A stretch of 64,000 nt of DNA from contig NZ_JACHZB010000011.1 in the NCBI RefSeq assembly GCF_014193255.1, positions 62,001 to 126,000 of the forward strand. The letters run 5' to 3'. The notes beneath the pieces were generated by a model that was not told the DNA's origin, made no database searches, and worked only from the letters and a program-made list of their open reading frames with translations. A program made the translations under genes and the position numbers. Every line of letters begins with the position of its first letter. Position 1 is the stretch's first letter. Positions 40,968 to 49,203 of the stretch are shown piece by piece. The DNA is from Rhizobium sp. BK196. Its GTDB lineage: Bacteria; Pseudomonadota; Alphaproteobacteria; Rhizobiales; Rhizobiaceae.

Positions 40968-42854
40968 ATGGCAAATGTCGCAAGCGTCGACAACGTGAAA
41001 GCCGGTCCGATGACGGGCGAGGAGAAGAAGGTCATCTTCGCCTCGTCGCTCGGCACGGTTTTCGAATGGTATGATTTCTATCTGTATGGTTCGCTCGCCA
41101 CCTATATCGGCGCGACCTATTTCACCCAGTATCCGGAAGCGACGCGTAACATCTTCACGCTTCTCGCCTTCGCTGCGGGCTTCCTGGTGCGACCGTTCGG
41201 CGCATTGGTCTTCGGCCGCCTCGGCGATCTCGTCGGTCGCAAATACACCTTCCTGGTGACTATTCTCATCATGGGTCTGTCGACCTTCCTGGTTGGCATC
41301 CTGCCCGGTGCTGCCTCCATCGGCATTGCCGCTCCGATCATCCTGATCGGCCTGCGCCTGCTGCAGGGCCTGGCGCTCGGTGGCGAATATGGCGGTGCGG
41401 CGACTTATGTTGCCGAGCACGCGCCGAACGGCCGCCGCGGCTACTTTACGTCCTGGATCCAGACGACGGCAACGCTTGGCCTTTTCCTGTCGTTGATCGT
41501 CATCGTCACCGTCCAGTCGATCATGGGAACAACTGCCTTCGCCGCCTGGGGCTGGCGCATTCCGTTCCTCGTCTCGGTCGTCCTGCTCGGTATCTCCGTC
41601 TGGATCCGGTTGAAGATGAACGAGTCGCCCGCCTTCCAGCGCATGAAGGCGGAAGGCAAGGGGTCGAAGGCACCGCTGACGGAAGCTTTCGGCCAGTGGC
41701 GGAACGCGAAAATCGCGCTGATTGCGCTTCTCGGCGCCACGATGGGTCAGGCAGTCGTCTGGTACGGCGGGCAGTTCTATGCCCTGTTCTTCCTGCAGAG
41801 CGTGCTGAAGGTCGACCTCTACTCGGCCAACATCATGGTTGCCATCGCCCTCTTCCTCGCCACGCCATTCTTCGTCATCTTCGGCGGGCTGTCGGATAAA
41901 ATCGGCCGCAAGCCGATCATCATGGCGGGCCTGCTGATCGCAGCGGTCACTTATTTCCCGCTGTTTAAGGCGATGACCTATATGGCAAATCCGGCTCTCT
42001 ACGAGGCGCAGGCGACGATCCGGGCAACGGTGACGGCCGATCCGGCGGATTGCAAATTCCAGTTCAATCCGACCGGCACGTCGAAATTCACCAACTCCTG
42101 CGATATCGCAACGGCGTTCCTGACCAAGAACTCAGTGCCTTATGACGTGGTGCCGGGTCCGGCGGGCCAGCCTGCGACCGTGAAGGTGGGTGACAATACC
42201 ATTACAGGTTATGACGCCGTCGCAGCCGGCGCCGATGCAGCCAAGACCAATGCCGCCTTCGAAAAGGGCGTCAATCTTGCCCTTCATGATGCCGGTTATC
42301 CGCTGAAGCGCGGTGCTGCCAAGGTTGCCGATGCCAAGCTCGATGCCTTCATCGCCGCCAATCCGGAGCTCAACCTCAATGCCGACGCGATACGCGCCGG
42401 CCAGAAGGAAACGCTGCCGGCCGACAAACTCGTTGCCGGCAAGCTGCTGACGGCGGATGAAGCGAAAAGCGTGACGGACATGGCCGTCTACACGATCCCT
42501 GGCGGCGGTTCGTTCGCGATGGTGGCCGATCCTGCCCGCGTCAACTGGATCGGCACGATCGCCATCCTGTTCGTGCTCGTGCTCTACGTGACGATGGTTT
42601 ACGGCCCGATCGCGGCCCTGCTGGTCGAGCTCTTCCCGACCCGCATCCGCTATACCGGCATGTCGTTGCCCTATCATATCGGCAACGGCTGGTTCGGCGG
42701 CTTGCTGCCTGCCACGGCCTTCGCGATGAGTGCCGCCGCCGGCAACATCTATTATGGCCTCTGGTATCCGATCGTCTTCGCAGCGATCACGCTGGTCATC
42801 GGCGTGCTGTTCCTGCCGGAAACCAAGAACCGGGATATTCATGCGCTGGACTAA
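40968..42854 (+). CDS. MHS-family MFS transporter with about 185-residue insertion
   Basis: A 628-residue metabolite:H+ symporter. It has the MHS hallmarks SSLGTVFEWYDFYLYGSLAT, GRLGDLVGRKYTF, LLQGLALGGEYGGAATYVAE and LVELFPTRIRYTGMSLPYHI. Members usually have 430-550 residues. The extra length is one soluble block at about 340-525, between the eighth and ninth membrane segments, with two cysteines (362, 378) that could form a disulfide and many short Ala/Asp/Lys helices. The substrate is probably an organic acid or osmolyte, not determinable here. GGAGG at 40956-40960 is a strong ribosome-binding site for ATG 40968. It stands alone, with its own terminator. Confidence 0.92.
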   Translation: MANVASVDNVKAGPMTGEEKKVIFASSLGTVFEWYDFYLYGSLATYIGATYFTQYPEATRNIFTLLAFAAGFLVRPFGALVFGRLGDLVGRKYTFLVTILIMGLSTFLVGILPGAASIGIAAPIILIGLRLLQGLALGGEYGGAATYVAEHAPNGRRGYFTSWIQTTATLGLFLSLIVIVTVQSIMGTTAFAAWGWRIPFLVSVVLLGISVWIRLKMNESPAFQRMKAEGKGSKAPLTEAFGQWRNAKIALIALLGATMGQAVVWYGGQFYALFFLQSVLKVDLYSANIMVAIALFLATPFFVIFGGLSDKIGRKPIIMAGLLIAAVTYFPLFKAMTYMANPALYEAQATIRATVTADPADCKFQFNPTGTSKFTNSCDIATAFLTKNSVPYDVVPGPAGQPATVKVGDNTITGYDAVAAGADAAKTNAAFEKGVNLALHDAGYPLKRGAAKVADAKLDAFIAANPELNLNADAIRAGQKETLPADKLVAGKLLTADEAKSVTDMAVYTIPGGGSFAMVADPARVNWIGTIAILFVLVLYVTMVYGPIAALLVELFPTRIRYTGMSLPYHIGNGWFGGLLPATAFAMSAAAGNIYYGLWYPIVFAAITLVIGVLFLPETKNRDIHALD

Positions 42855-42883
42855 GGCGCGTCGAATATTCTGAAATCAAAGAT

Positions 42884-42904
42884 CCGGCGTTCAGAAGACG
42901 CCGG
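42884..42904 (+). terminator. Rho-independent terminator after the MHS transporter
   Basis: CCGGCGT (42884-42890) pairs with ACGCCGG (42898-42904) around 7 nt, followed by GTTTTCT. Confidence 0.85.
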
Positions 42905-42970
42905 GTTTTCTATGCCGCATAGGGTGCAGGAGATGCAGGCCACTTTAACGCTCTTCAGGAAATGTCAGAT

Positions 42971-43141
42971 TTAGCGACTGTCAACGTGACCTTCTCGCAC
43001 GAAGGCAGATTCCAGCATCAGCCGTTCCTGTTGCCTTCCACATCTGCCCGACGCGACGGTGTTGTGAATTTTCCAGAGGACCGCGTCGTATTCAGCTTGC
43101 AGCCTCGATGAGATCGCCAAGCGTCTCCACCAGCGCTTCAT
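42971..43141 (-). CDS. Possible small protein (56 residues), unrecognised
   Basis: An ATG-started frame beginning MKRWWRRLAISS and running through RLQAEYDAVLWKIH to a stop at 42971. The composition, with basic and aromatic residues at the start and an amphipathic helix after, is compatible with a small membrane-associated protein. The ribosome-binding site is weak, and a second frame over the same bases also looks partly coding, so this may be a remnant. I recognise no family. Confidence 0.3.
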   Translation of the reverse strand: MKRWWRRLAISSRLQAEYDAVLWKIHNTVASGRCGRQQERLMLESAFVREGHVDSR

Positions 43142-43194
43142 GCCGGCGAGACCTTGTCTGCCACATTGACTACGAATGCCGCAGGAGTGTCATT

Positions 43195-43932
43195 TTACAA
43201 TGCGTCTGGGAAGTATCGCTTGGACATGGGCCAGCCGTCCGGGCAAAGCTTGAAGAGCAGGCCATAGCGGGCATAGACGATTGCCGTCAGCAGCGAGAAC
43301 CAGGCGCCAAAGGCAAGGCCGGCAATGACATCGCTCGGATAATGCGCGCCGACCATCACACGCGTCATGGCGAGCCAGATGGCGGCGGCGATGAAGGGAA
43401 TCCGATAGCGCGGGAAGAGCAGTGCGGCGGCGGCAAAGAAAGCGCCCACGGTGGTCGAATGGCCGGACGGGAAGCTTTCCAGCGCTGCACGGCCGGAAAA
43501 GGGCGTGAAGGAAAGCACGCCGAGATCCTGGAAATGTTCGGGGCGTGCGCGGCCGATCATGCGCTTGAGAAGGTTTGCGAGCAGGCCGGAAAAGACGACG
43601 GTCGTGAACAGATAGGCGCCGATCCAGCTCACATAGAGGGCCTGGGCCTTTGCCCTTGCGCTTTTCAGGAGCTTGTAGCCAGCTCCGCCGTGGAAGAAGA
43701 GCAGGACGCTGGTGAGGATCAGCCAGGCGGAGTTGCCGAAATCGGTCAACATTTCCCCGAAGTGCTGAATGGGCTCCGGCAGGTGACCGGAACCGATCGG
43801 TGCATCGAAGACCAGCATGGAAAGGATGACGGTGTTCAGCGTAATGAAAAGCCATGCGCGCCACCGCAATGACGGCATGACGCGTCTATTTCTGCGCCAA
43901 CGCCTGTCCAAGGAGACTAGAAGTTCCCGCAT
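43195..43932 (-). CDS. PAP2-family membrane phosphatase
   Basis: A 245-residue integral membrane protein with about six hydrophobic segments and the complete three-part phosphatidic acid phosphatase motif: KRMIGRARP, PSGHST and TRVMVGAHYPSD, the last with Thr instead of Ser before the Arg. The active site faces the periplasm in this family. Rhizobia use relatives such as LpxE and LpxF to remove lipid A phosphates and others on undecaprenyl or phosphatidylglycerol phosphate; the sequence alone does not tell which applies. It lies alone between two gaps. Confidence 0.9.
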   Translation of the reverse strand: MRELLVSLDRRWRRNRRVMPSLRWRAWLFITLNTVILSMLVFDAPIGSGHLPEPIQHFGEMLTDFGNSAWLILTSVLLFFHGGAGYKLLKSARAKAQALYVSWIGAYLFTTVVFSGLLANLLKRMIGRARPEHFQDLGVLSFTPFSGRAALESFPSGHSTTVGAFFAAAALLFPRYRIPFIAAAIWLAMTRVMVGAHYPSDVIAGLAFGAWFSLLTAIVYARYGLLFKLCPDGWPMSKRYFPDAL

Positions 43933-44126
43933 TCCGACTATCCCTGTAACCCTTGGGTATGAGATAGGCGGTAAAAATACACAGGATTACGACAGAGAGC
44001 GGGCTTCCTCAGATAATTCTAATCAATTTTGCTAATGGCCAACCGGCACGAGCGAGCGTGATAGGGGCAATGCGCCGATGCGACGACTGCCAGACCAGCC
44101 GTGACATACTCATAGGAACGGGAATC

Positions 44127-44158
44127 AATAAAAAGCCCTCCGCAGAGATGCGAAGGGC
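44127..44158 (-). terminator. Rho-independent terminator after leuB
   Basis: On the minus strand GCCCT/AGGGC (44154-44158 with 44135-44139) and TGCG/CGCA (44149-44152 with 44141-44144) form a stem with a GAGA-type loop, followed by TTTTTATT. It lies 24 bp beyond the leuB stop. Confidence 0.85.
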
Positions 44159-44166
44159 CGAAAAGC

Positions 44167-44180
44167 GTTTCACGTGAAAT
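44167..44180. promoter_or_regulatory. parS-like site beyond leuB (13 of 14 bases)
   Basis: GTTTCACGTGAAAT differs from the parS core only at the last base. It lies between the leuB stop codon (44182) and its terminator, about 38.5 kb from the perfect parS in rsmG. The central 13 bases are intact, so ParB binding is likely. Remote parS sites within tens of kilobases of the main cluster are known in other bacteria. Confidence 0.7.
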
Positions 44181-44181
44181 A

Positions 44182-45294
44182 TCAGGCAGAAAGGGCCTTG
44201 AATTCGTCGAGGATGGCATCGCCCATCTCGACGGTGCCGACCTGGCGGCTGCCCGGTGCCATGATGTCGCCAGTGCGAATGCCCTTATCGAGCACGTTGG
44301 CGATCGCCCTTTCCAGGTTGTCCGCTTCCTTGACCAAATTGAAAGAGTAGCGAAGGCACATGGCGAAGGAGGCAATCATCGCGATCGGATTGGCGATGCC
44401 TTTGCCGGCGATATCGGGAGCCGAGCCGTGAACCGGCTCATAAAGCGCCTTGCGCTTGCCGGTCTTACCGTCGGGCGCTCCGAGCGAAGCCGACGGCAGC
44501 ATGCCGAGCGAGCCGGTCAGCATGGCGGCAACGTCCGAAAGCATATCGCCGAAGAGGTTGTCGGTGACAATGACGTCGAACTGCTTCGGCTGACGCACGA
44601 GCTGCATGCCGCCGGCATCCGCCAGCATATGTTCGAGCTGCACGTCGGAATATTTCGCCTTGTGCGTCTCGGTCACGACCTGGTTCCAGAGCACGCCCGA
44701 TTTCATGACATTGCGCTTTTCCATCGAGCAGACGCGGTTGTTGCGGGTGCGGGCCATTTCAAAAGCGACGCCGGCAATGCGCTCGATTTCATAGGTGTCG
44801 TAAACCTGCGTATCGATGCCGCGCTTCTGGCCATTGCCGAGATCGATAATTTCCTTCGGCTCGCCGAAGTAAACACCGCCCGTCAACTCGCGGATGATGA
44901 GAATGTCGAGGCCTTCGACCAGTTCCGGCTTCAGCGAGGAAGCTGAGGCGAGTGCGGGATAGCAGATCGCCGGGCGCAGGTTTGCGAAGAGTTCCAGATC
45001 CTTGCGCAGGCGCAGCAAGCCGGCTTCCGGGCGTACTTCATAGGGAACATTATCCCACTTCGGGCCGCCGACGGCGCCGAAAAGCACGGCGTCGGCTGCA
45101 AGCGCCTTCTTCATGTCGTCTTCGGAGATCGCTGCGCCATGCGCATCATAGGCGCAGCCGCCGACGAGGCCTTCGTCGGTGACGAAACCGGCACTCATCG
45201 CCTCGTTCATGTAAGCGATGATCTTGCGGACTTCGCCCATGGCCTCGGGACCGATGCCGTCGCCCGGCAGCAGGAAAAGATTGCGCACTGTCAT
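44182..45294 (-). CDS. leuB: 3-isopropylmalate dehydrogenase
   Basis: LeuB oxidises and decarboxylates 3-isopropylmalate in leucine synthesis. The 370-residue product starts NLFLLPGDGIGPEAMGEVRK. It has the substrate loop RRDLE-type region seen as LLRLRKDLELFANLRP, the catalytic ERIAGVAFEMARTR and NVMKSGVLW blocks, and the NAD-binding GSLGMLPSASLG and EPVHGSAPDIAGKGIANPIA. Length is standard. It ends 1 bp beyond a parS-like site. leuD lies 1.2 kb upstream on the same strand, with a dehydratase-like gene on the other strand between them. Confidence 0.98.
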   Translation of the reverse strand: MTVRNLFLLPGDGIGPEAMGEVRKIIAYMNEAMSAGFVTDEGLVGGCAYDAHGAAISEDDMKKALAADAVLFGAVGGPKWDNVPYEVRPEAGLLRLRKDLELFANLRPAICYPALASASSLKPELVEGLDILIIRELTGGVYFGEPKEIIDLGNGQKRGIDTQVYDTYEIERIAGVAFEMARTRNNRVCSMEKRNVMKSGVLWNQVVTETHKAKYSDVQLEHMLADAGGMQLVRQPKQFDVIVTDNLFGDMLSDVAAMLTGSLGMLPSASLGAPDGKTGKRKALYEPVHGSAPDIAGKGIANPIAMIASFAMCLRYSFNLVKEADNLERAIANVLDKGIRTGDIMAPGSRQVGTVEMGDAILDEFKALSA

Positions 45295-45474
45295 GAAAGC
45301 CTCCGCGGAAAAACAAGCTGCGGCTTCTTAGACCCCGGAAATGGGCATTTCAAGCGAGAGAAAGGGTGAATCGGTACGCTTGTCTCGGCGTAATGTGATA
45401 TCTGCGCAGGTTGCTCCGTTGCCTGCAAACGGGCTAAAACGGCAGCTCCGCCTATTCTTTTTCGGATATTCTCC

Positions 45475-46407
45475 ATGTCCTTCGCGCCTCTCCATCTCGA
45501 CACGCCCCTCCTCCAGACTACGGCTGATTATAGTGCCAGCGGCAAGCCGCTCTGGCTGAAGCTTGATGCTATGCAGCCCTCCGGCAGCTTCAAGCTTCGC
45601 GGCGTCGGCCGGCTTTGCCAGCACGAGGTTCAAAAGGGAGCGCGCGAAATCTTCTGCGCCTCCGGCGGCAATGCCGGCATTGCGGCAGCCTATGCCGGCC
45701 GGGCGCTCGGCGTACCCGTTACGATCATCGTGCCCGAGACGACGGCGCCCGACGTGCGCCGGACGATTGCCGCAATGGGTGCCAATGTACTGGTCCATGG
45801 ATCTGTCTTTGACGAGGCCAATGCCCATGCGATCGAGCTCGCCGAAAGCAGCAAGGCGACTTACGTGCATCCCTTCGATCACCCACTCCTGTGGGATGGC
45901 CATGCGACGCTGATCGATGAAGTGGTGGCAAAAGGTGTCAAGTTCGATTGCGTCGTTACCAGTGTCGGCGGCGGCGGGCTGCTTGCCGGCATCGTCGAGG
46001 GGCTGAAGCGGAATGGGCTTTCCGACGTGCCCGTCATTGCCGTCGAGACGGAAGGAGCTGCATCGTTTCACGCAAGTCTGAAGGCCAATGAGCGTATTTC
46101 GCTACCGGTCATTACATCGATTGCCACCTCGCTCGGCGCGCGGCAAGTGGCGCAGCATGTCTTTGATCTGCCGAAACATCACCCGATCGAAAGCGTTCTC
46201 GTCAGCGATGCCGATGCCGTGGTCGCCTGCTGGAAATTTGCCGATGCGCAACGCATCCTAGTCGAACCGGCTTGCGGTGCAGCCCTTGCCGTTGCCGACG
46301 TGCATGCCGGTCTGTTGTCGCGCTTTAACAATCCGCTTATCGAAGTCTGCGGCGGCATCGGCGTGTCACTCGAAAAGCTTGATGTCTGGAAAGAGAAGTT
46401 TCTCTGA
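45475..46407 (+). CDS. Fold-type II PLP enzyme, serine/threonine dehydratase-like
   Basis: A 310-residue PLP enzyme related to L-serine and catabolic threonine dehydratases, which deaminate hydroxy amino acids to keto acids. The PLP lysine is Lys40 in QPSGSFKLRG, SGGNAGIAAAYA binds the carboxylate, and SVGGGGLLAGI is the phosphate-binding glycine loop. Near the end CGAALAV supplies the pyridine-side Cys/Ser region. No regulatory ACT domain is present, so the catabolic, non-feedback-inhibited form is expected. It lies divergent from leuB and convergent with leuD; threonine deamination gives 2-oxobutyrate for isoleucine, a plausible link. Confidence 0.88.
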   Translation: MSFAPLHLDTPLLQTTADYSASGKPLWLKLDAMQPSGSFKLRGVGRLCQHEVQKGAREIFCASGGNAGIAAAYAGRALGVPVTIIVPETTAPDVRRTIAAMGANVLVHGSVFDEANAHAIELAESSKATYVHPFDHPLLWDGHATLIDEVVAKGVKFDCVVTSVGGGGLLAGIVEGLKRNGLSDVPVIAVETEGAASFHASLKANERISLPVITSIATSLGARQVAQHVFDLPKHHPIESVLVSDADAVVACWKFADAQRILVEPACGAALAVADVHAGLLSRFNNPLIEVCGGIGVSLEKLDVWKEKFL

Positions 46408-46423
46408 GATCCGGGCAAAGAAA

Positions 46424-46445
46424 AAGCCGGGTGAAAGCCCGGCTT
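46424..46445. terminator. Terminator between the dehydratase gene and leuD
   Basis: AAGCCGGG (46424-46431) pairs with CCCGGCTT (46438-46445) around 6 nt. Leftward reading runs into TTTTTCTTTG, a good T-run for leuD; the rightward tail is poor. Confidence 0.82.
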
Positions 46446-46470
46446 GATCTCAAAGCAAATTTGGTGAGGC

Positions 46471-47079
46471 TCAGGCAGCCCAGGGGTGCGAAGCGGCGTT
46501 CTTCTTTTCGAACTCGTCGATCGCTGTGCCCTTTTCCATGGTCAGGCCGATATCGTCGAGGCCGTTCAGCAGGCAGTGGCGCTTGAATTCGTCGAGATCG
46601 AACTTGATCGAGCCGCCGTCCGGGCCGGTGATTTCGAGATTTTCGAGGTCGACGGTCAGAATGGCGTTGGAACCACGCTCGGCGTCGTCCATCAACTTGT
46701 CGAGGTCTTCCTGGCTGACCTTGATCGGCAGGATGCCGTTCTTGAAACAGTTGTTGTAGAAGATATCGGCGAAGCTGGTGGAGATCACGCAGCGGATGCC
46801 GAAATCGAGCAGCGCCCACGGAGCATGCTCACGCGAGGAGCCGCAGCCGAAATTGTCGCCGGCAACCAGGATCTTCGCCTCGCGATAAGCCGGCTTGTTC
46901 AATACGAAATCAGGATTTTCGGAACCGTCTTCGTTGTAGCGGGCTTCGGCGAAAAGGCCCTTGCCAAGGCCGGTACGCTTGATGGTCTTCAGATAGTCCT
47001 TCGGAATGATCATGTCGGTGTCGATGTTGACGACCGGCAGGGGCGCTGCGACGCCCGTGAGCTTCACGAATTTATCCAT
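46471..47079 (-). CDS. leuD: 3-isopropylmalate dehydratase small subunit
   Basis: LeuD is the small subunit that with LeuC isomerises 2- to 3-isopropylmalate. The 202-residue product has the swivel-domain hallmarks FVKLTGVAAPLPVVNIDTDM, IIPKDYLK, ILVAGDNFGCGSSREHAPWA and the end block CLLNGLDDIGLTMEK. Length and start are normal. leuC is not in the window, so the leucine genes are dispersed, as is usual in rhizobia. Confidence 0.97.
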   Translation of the reverse strand: MDKFVKLTGVAAPLPVVNIDTDMIIPKDYLKTIKRTGLGKGLFAEARYNEDGSENPDFVLNKPAYREAKILVAGDNFGCGSSREHAPWALLDFGIRCVISTSFADIFYNNCFKNGILPIKVSQEDLDKLMDDAERGSNAILTVDLENLEITGPDGGSIKFDLDEFKRHCLLNGLDDIGLTMEKGTAIDEFEKKNAASHPWAA

Positions 47080-47211
47080 GACCGATGCTCCATTTCAGCA
47101 AAACGTACTTTCTGATTTTGCATCTATTCCAGTTTTCCGCCGAAATGAAGAAGAATCTTTCGCTGATGGAGGCCGCGCGACGTTTCCCGCGGCCTGCCGA
47201 TTGCGCGACCT

Positions 47212-47631
47212 TTACTTGGACGGTGCGTTCAGACCCCAGAGCACACCGAACGGATCACGAAGCTGGCCGTAGCGGTCACCCCAGAACATCAGTTCGACCG
47301 GCATGACCACTTCGGCGCCGGCAGCCACCGCGCGATCCCACCAGAAATCGATATCGTCGATCACCAGCTGGATAGCAAAGCCTTCATGGCCCTTGAAGGG
47401 ATGGCCGTATTCCGGATAGGCATCCGACAGCATGAGCGAGCTGCCGTTGATATAAAGGTGCACATGCATCGTGCGGCCACTCTCGTCGGGCGGCACGATA
47501 TAGGCCTGTTCGGCGCCGAAAGCCTTCTTGTAGAATTCCGCAGCCTTTGCCGCGCCATCGACCGTCAGATAGGGAAGCAGGCCATTCTTGACCGGCGGCA
47601 TCTTGGCCTGGTTGCTCTCCATCGCGTCCAT
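47212..47631 (-). CDS. VOC-family (PhnB/glyoxalase-like) protein
   Basis: A 139-residue protein with two beta-alpha-beta-beta-beta modules of the vicinal oxygen chelate fold: LLPYLTVDGAAKAAEFYKKA with FGAEQAYIV, and IQLVIDDIDFWWDRAVAAGA ending in WGDRYGQLRDPFGVLWGL. It resembles the PhnB subgroup, whose activity is unknown. Candidate metal ligands are the His in MHVHLYING and the Glu/Asp in the second module. It lies alone, on the same strand as leuD. Confidence 0.85.
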   Translation of the reverse strand: MDAMESNQAKMPPVKNGLLPYLTVDGAAKAAEFYKKAFGAEQAYIVPPDESGRTMHVHLYINGSSLMLSDAYPEYGHPFKGHEGFAIQLVIDDIDFWWDRAVAAGAEVVMPVELMFWGDRYGQLRDPFGVLWGLNAPSK

Positions 47632-47740
47632 GCTCGTCCTCCATTCGTTTTTGAAGTGCCGGCTGAATGCTCGGCTGCTTCAAGGACGTAGCATGGGAGT
47701 GTGAGCCGACAATGTCGGTCAGAATTTCAGCGAAAAGCGA

Positions 47741-47977
47741 TCAGAGATCGATGATCGTGCCGCGGCCGTCATTCCAGATGCGCATTTCGCGCTTGCCGTC
47801 AGCGCGAGCGCGGGCGCGCACGGGAGCGGGCTTCATCTTCATCGAAAGGGCGCGGCCGACCATGAGCACGGTCAGGATGCCGCCGACGGCGAGCGTGACC
47901 GAGAAGGTGAGAAGCAGCATGGCCACGAAGACGGTGGCGCCAGCAAGCATGAAGAAGATGGAGCGAATGTTCTGCAT
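47741..47977 (-). CDS. Small membrane protein, unrecognised
   Basis: A 78-residue protein with two hydrophobic segments (about 6-23 and 25-42) and a basic cytoplasmic tail rich in Lys and Arg, ending MRIWNDGRGTIIDL. The sequence looks coding and the start has a plausible ribosome-binding site. I do not recognise a family. It is transcribed away from the CitE-like gene, about 110 bp from its start. Confidence 0.7.
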   Translation of the reverse strand: MQNIRSIFFMLAGATVFVAMLLLTFSVTLAVGGILTVLMVGRALSMKMKPAPVRARARADGKREMRIWNDGRGTIIDL

Positions 47978-48090
47978 TGGTTATAGACCTTTCTACGGAA
48001 AGGAATGTGGTCCTTCTTTTTCATCTCTGCAAGCCAAGCATGGCTTTTTGTTGTCTTGCGAGGCTTTACGAAGCTTGGCACTAATGGTCC

Positions 48091-48996
48091 ATGAGCCGAA
48101 CACCACCTCTTCGTTCCCTGCGTCTGCGCCGCTCGGTACTGAGCGTACCCGCCATCAACGCGCGTGCACTTGAAAAGACCCATTCCCTTGATTGCGATGC
48201 GGTTATTCTCGATCTCGAGGATTCCGTCGCGCCTGAGAAGAAGGCGGAAGCGCGCGACAATCTGAAAGCTTTTTTTGCCGGACCGCCGCTTGAGGGCAAG
48301 GAAAGGATCATCCGCATCAATTCTTTGTCATCCGGATTCGGACTGGCGGATCTGGAGTTGATAAAGGCATTATCGCCCGATGCTGTTCTCCTGCCGAAGG
48401 TGGACGAACCGCAGGACGTCATGGCCATCAGTGATCTGCTTGCCGAGGCCTATGCGCCGGAGGAGTTGCGCATCTGGGCGATGATCGAGACGCCGCGCGG
48501 CGTGCTGAATGCCGCAGCGATCGCCGAATCCGGCCGCACGCCGGGATCGCGGCTCGATTGCCTCGTCGTCGGCCTCAACGACCTGCGCAAGGAAACAGGG
48601 GTTCTGCCGCAGACCGGGCGGACTTATCTCGTGCCGTGGCTGATGCAGGTCATTCTGGCGGTCAAGGCCTATGGACTCGATGCGCTGGACAGCGTCTTCA
48701 ACGATTTCCGGAATGCCGATGGCTTCGATGCCGAATGCGGGCAGGGCCGCGGCATGGGTTTTGTGGGCAAGATGCTGATCCATCCAGCGCAGATCGAAGC
48801 CGCCAACCGGTATTTCGGGCCTGACGCAGAAGAGATTGCGGAGGCGGAGGCAATCATTGCCGCCTTTGCCGACCCGGCGACCGAGGGGCTCAACGTCATC
48901 AATGCGAATGGGAGGATGATCGAGCGGCTGCATCTTGTCCAGGCCGAAGCTCTGGTCCATAAAGCGCACCTGATTTCCGCAAGAAAGCCCGCCTGA
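48091..48996 (+). CDS. HpcH/HpaI-fold CoA-ester lyase, CitE-like
   Basis: A 301-residue TIM-barrel protein of the CitE/malyl-CoA lyase group, which cleaves or forms CoA esters of hydroxy acids. The N-terminal block LRRSVLSVPAINARALEKTH precedes the metal-binding DAVILDLEDSVAPEKK (Glu in LEDSV) and WAMIETPRGVLNAAAIA. GMGFVGKMLIHPAQIEAANR is the conserved CoA-side region. No other citrate lyase subunits are nearby, so a stand-alone malyl- or citramalyl-CoA lyase is more likely than citrate lyase. The DUF1737 gene overlaps its stop codon by one base. Confidence 0.9.
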   Translation: MSRTPPLRSLRLRRSVLSVPAINARALEKTHSLDCDAVILDLEDSVAPEKKAEARDNLKAFFAGPPLEGKERIIRINSLSSGFGLADLELIKALSPDAVLLPKVDEPQDVMAISDLLAEAYAPEELRIWAMIETPRGVLNAAAIAESGRTPGSRLDCLVVGLNDLRKETGVLPQTGRTYLVPWLMQVILAVKAYGLDALDSVFNDFRNADGFDAECGQGRGMGFVGKMLIHPAQIEAANRYFGPDAEEIAEAEAIIAAFADPATEGLNVINANGRMIERLHLVQAEALVHKAHLISARKPA

Positions 48997-49202
48997 TGAA
49001 ACTCTACCGCTTCCTGACCGGTCCCGACGACGCTTCCTTCTGCCACAAGGTGACGGCGGCGCTGAACAAGGGCTGGTCGCTGTCCGGTTCGCCCACCTAT
49101 GCCTTCAACGCTGCGACCGGCCAGATGCAGTGTGGCCAGGCCGTGGTCAAGGAGGTCGAGGGCAAGGATTATCACCCGGACATGAAGCTGTCCGAACAAT
49201 AA
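48996..49202 (+). CDS. DUF1737 small protein
   Basis: A 68-residue protein of the DUF1737 family, with the core MKLYRFLTGPDDASFCHKVT, AALNKGWSLSGSPTYAFN and QCGQAVVKEV. The function of the family is unknown. ATG 48996 overlaps the TGA of the CitE-like gene (TGATG), so the two are co-translated, and a role connected to that lyase is possible. It is convergent with the zincin gene, with one base between the stops. Confidence 0.88.
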   Translation: MKLYRFLTGPDDASFCHKVTAALNKGWSLSGSPTYAFNAATGQMQCGQAVVKEVEGKDYHPDMKLSEQ

Positions 49203-49203
49203 A

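Larger units (their letters stand above)
42855..43194. other. 340-bp region between the MHS transporter and the PAP2 gene
   Basis: It begins with the MHS terminator. Beyond that the minus strand holds a 56-codon open frame (42971-43141). In another frame a short coding-like tail, RHEALVETLGDLIEAAS, ends at a stop near 43106. Both overlap the same bases, so the region may be gene debris or one small gene. No promoter is obvious. Confidence 0.4.
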
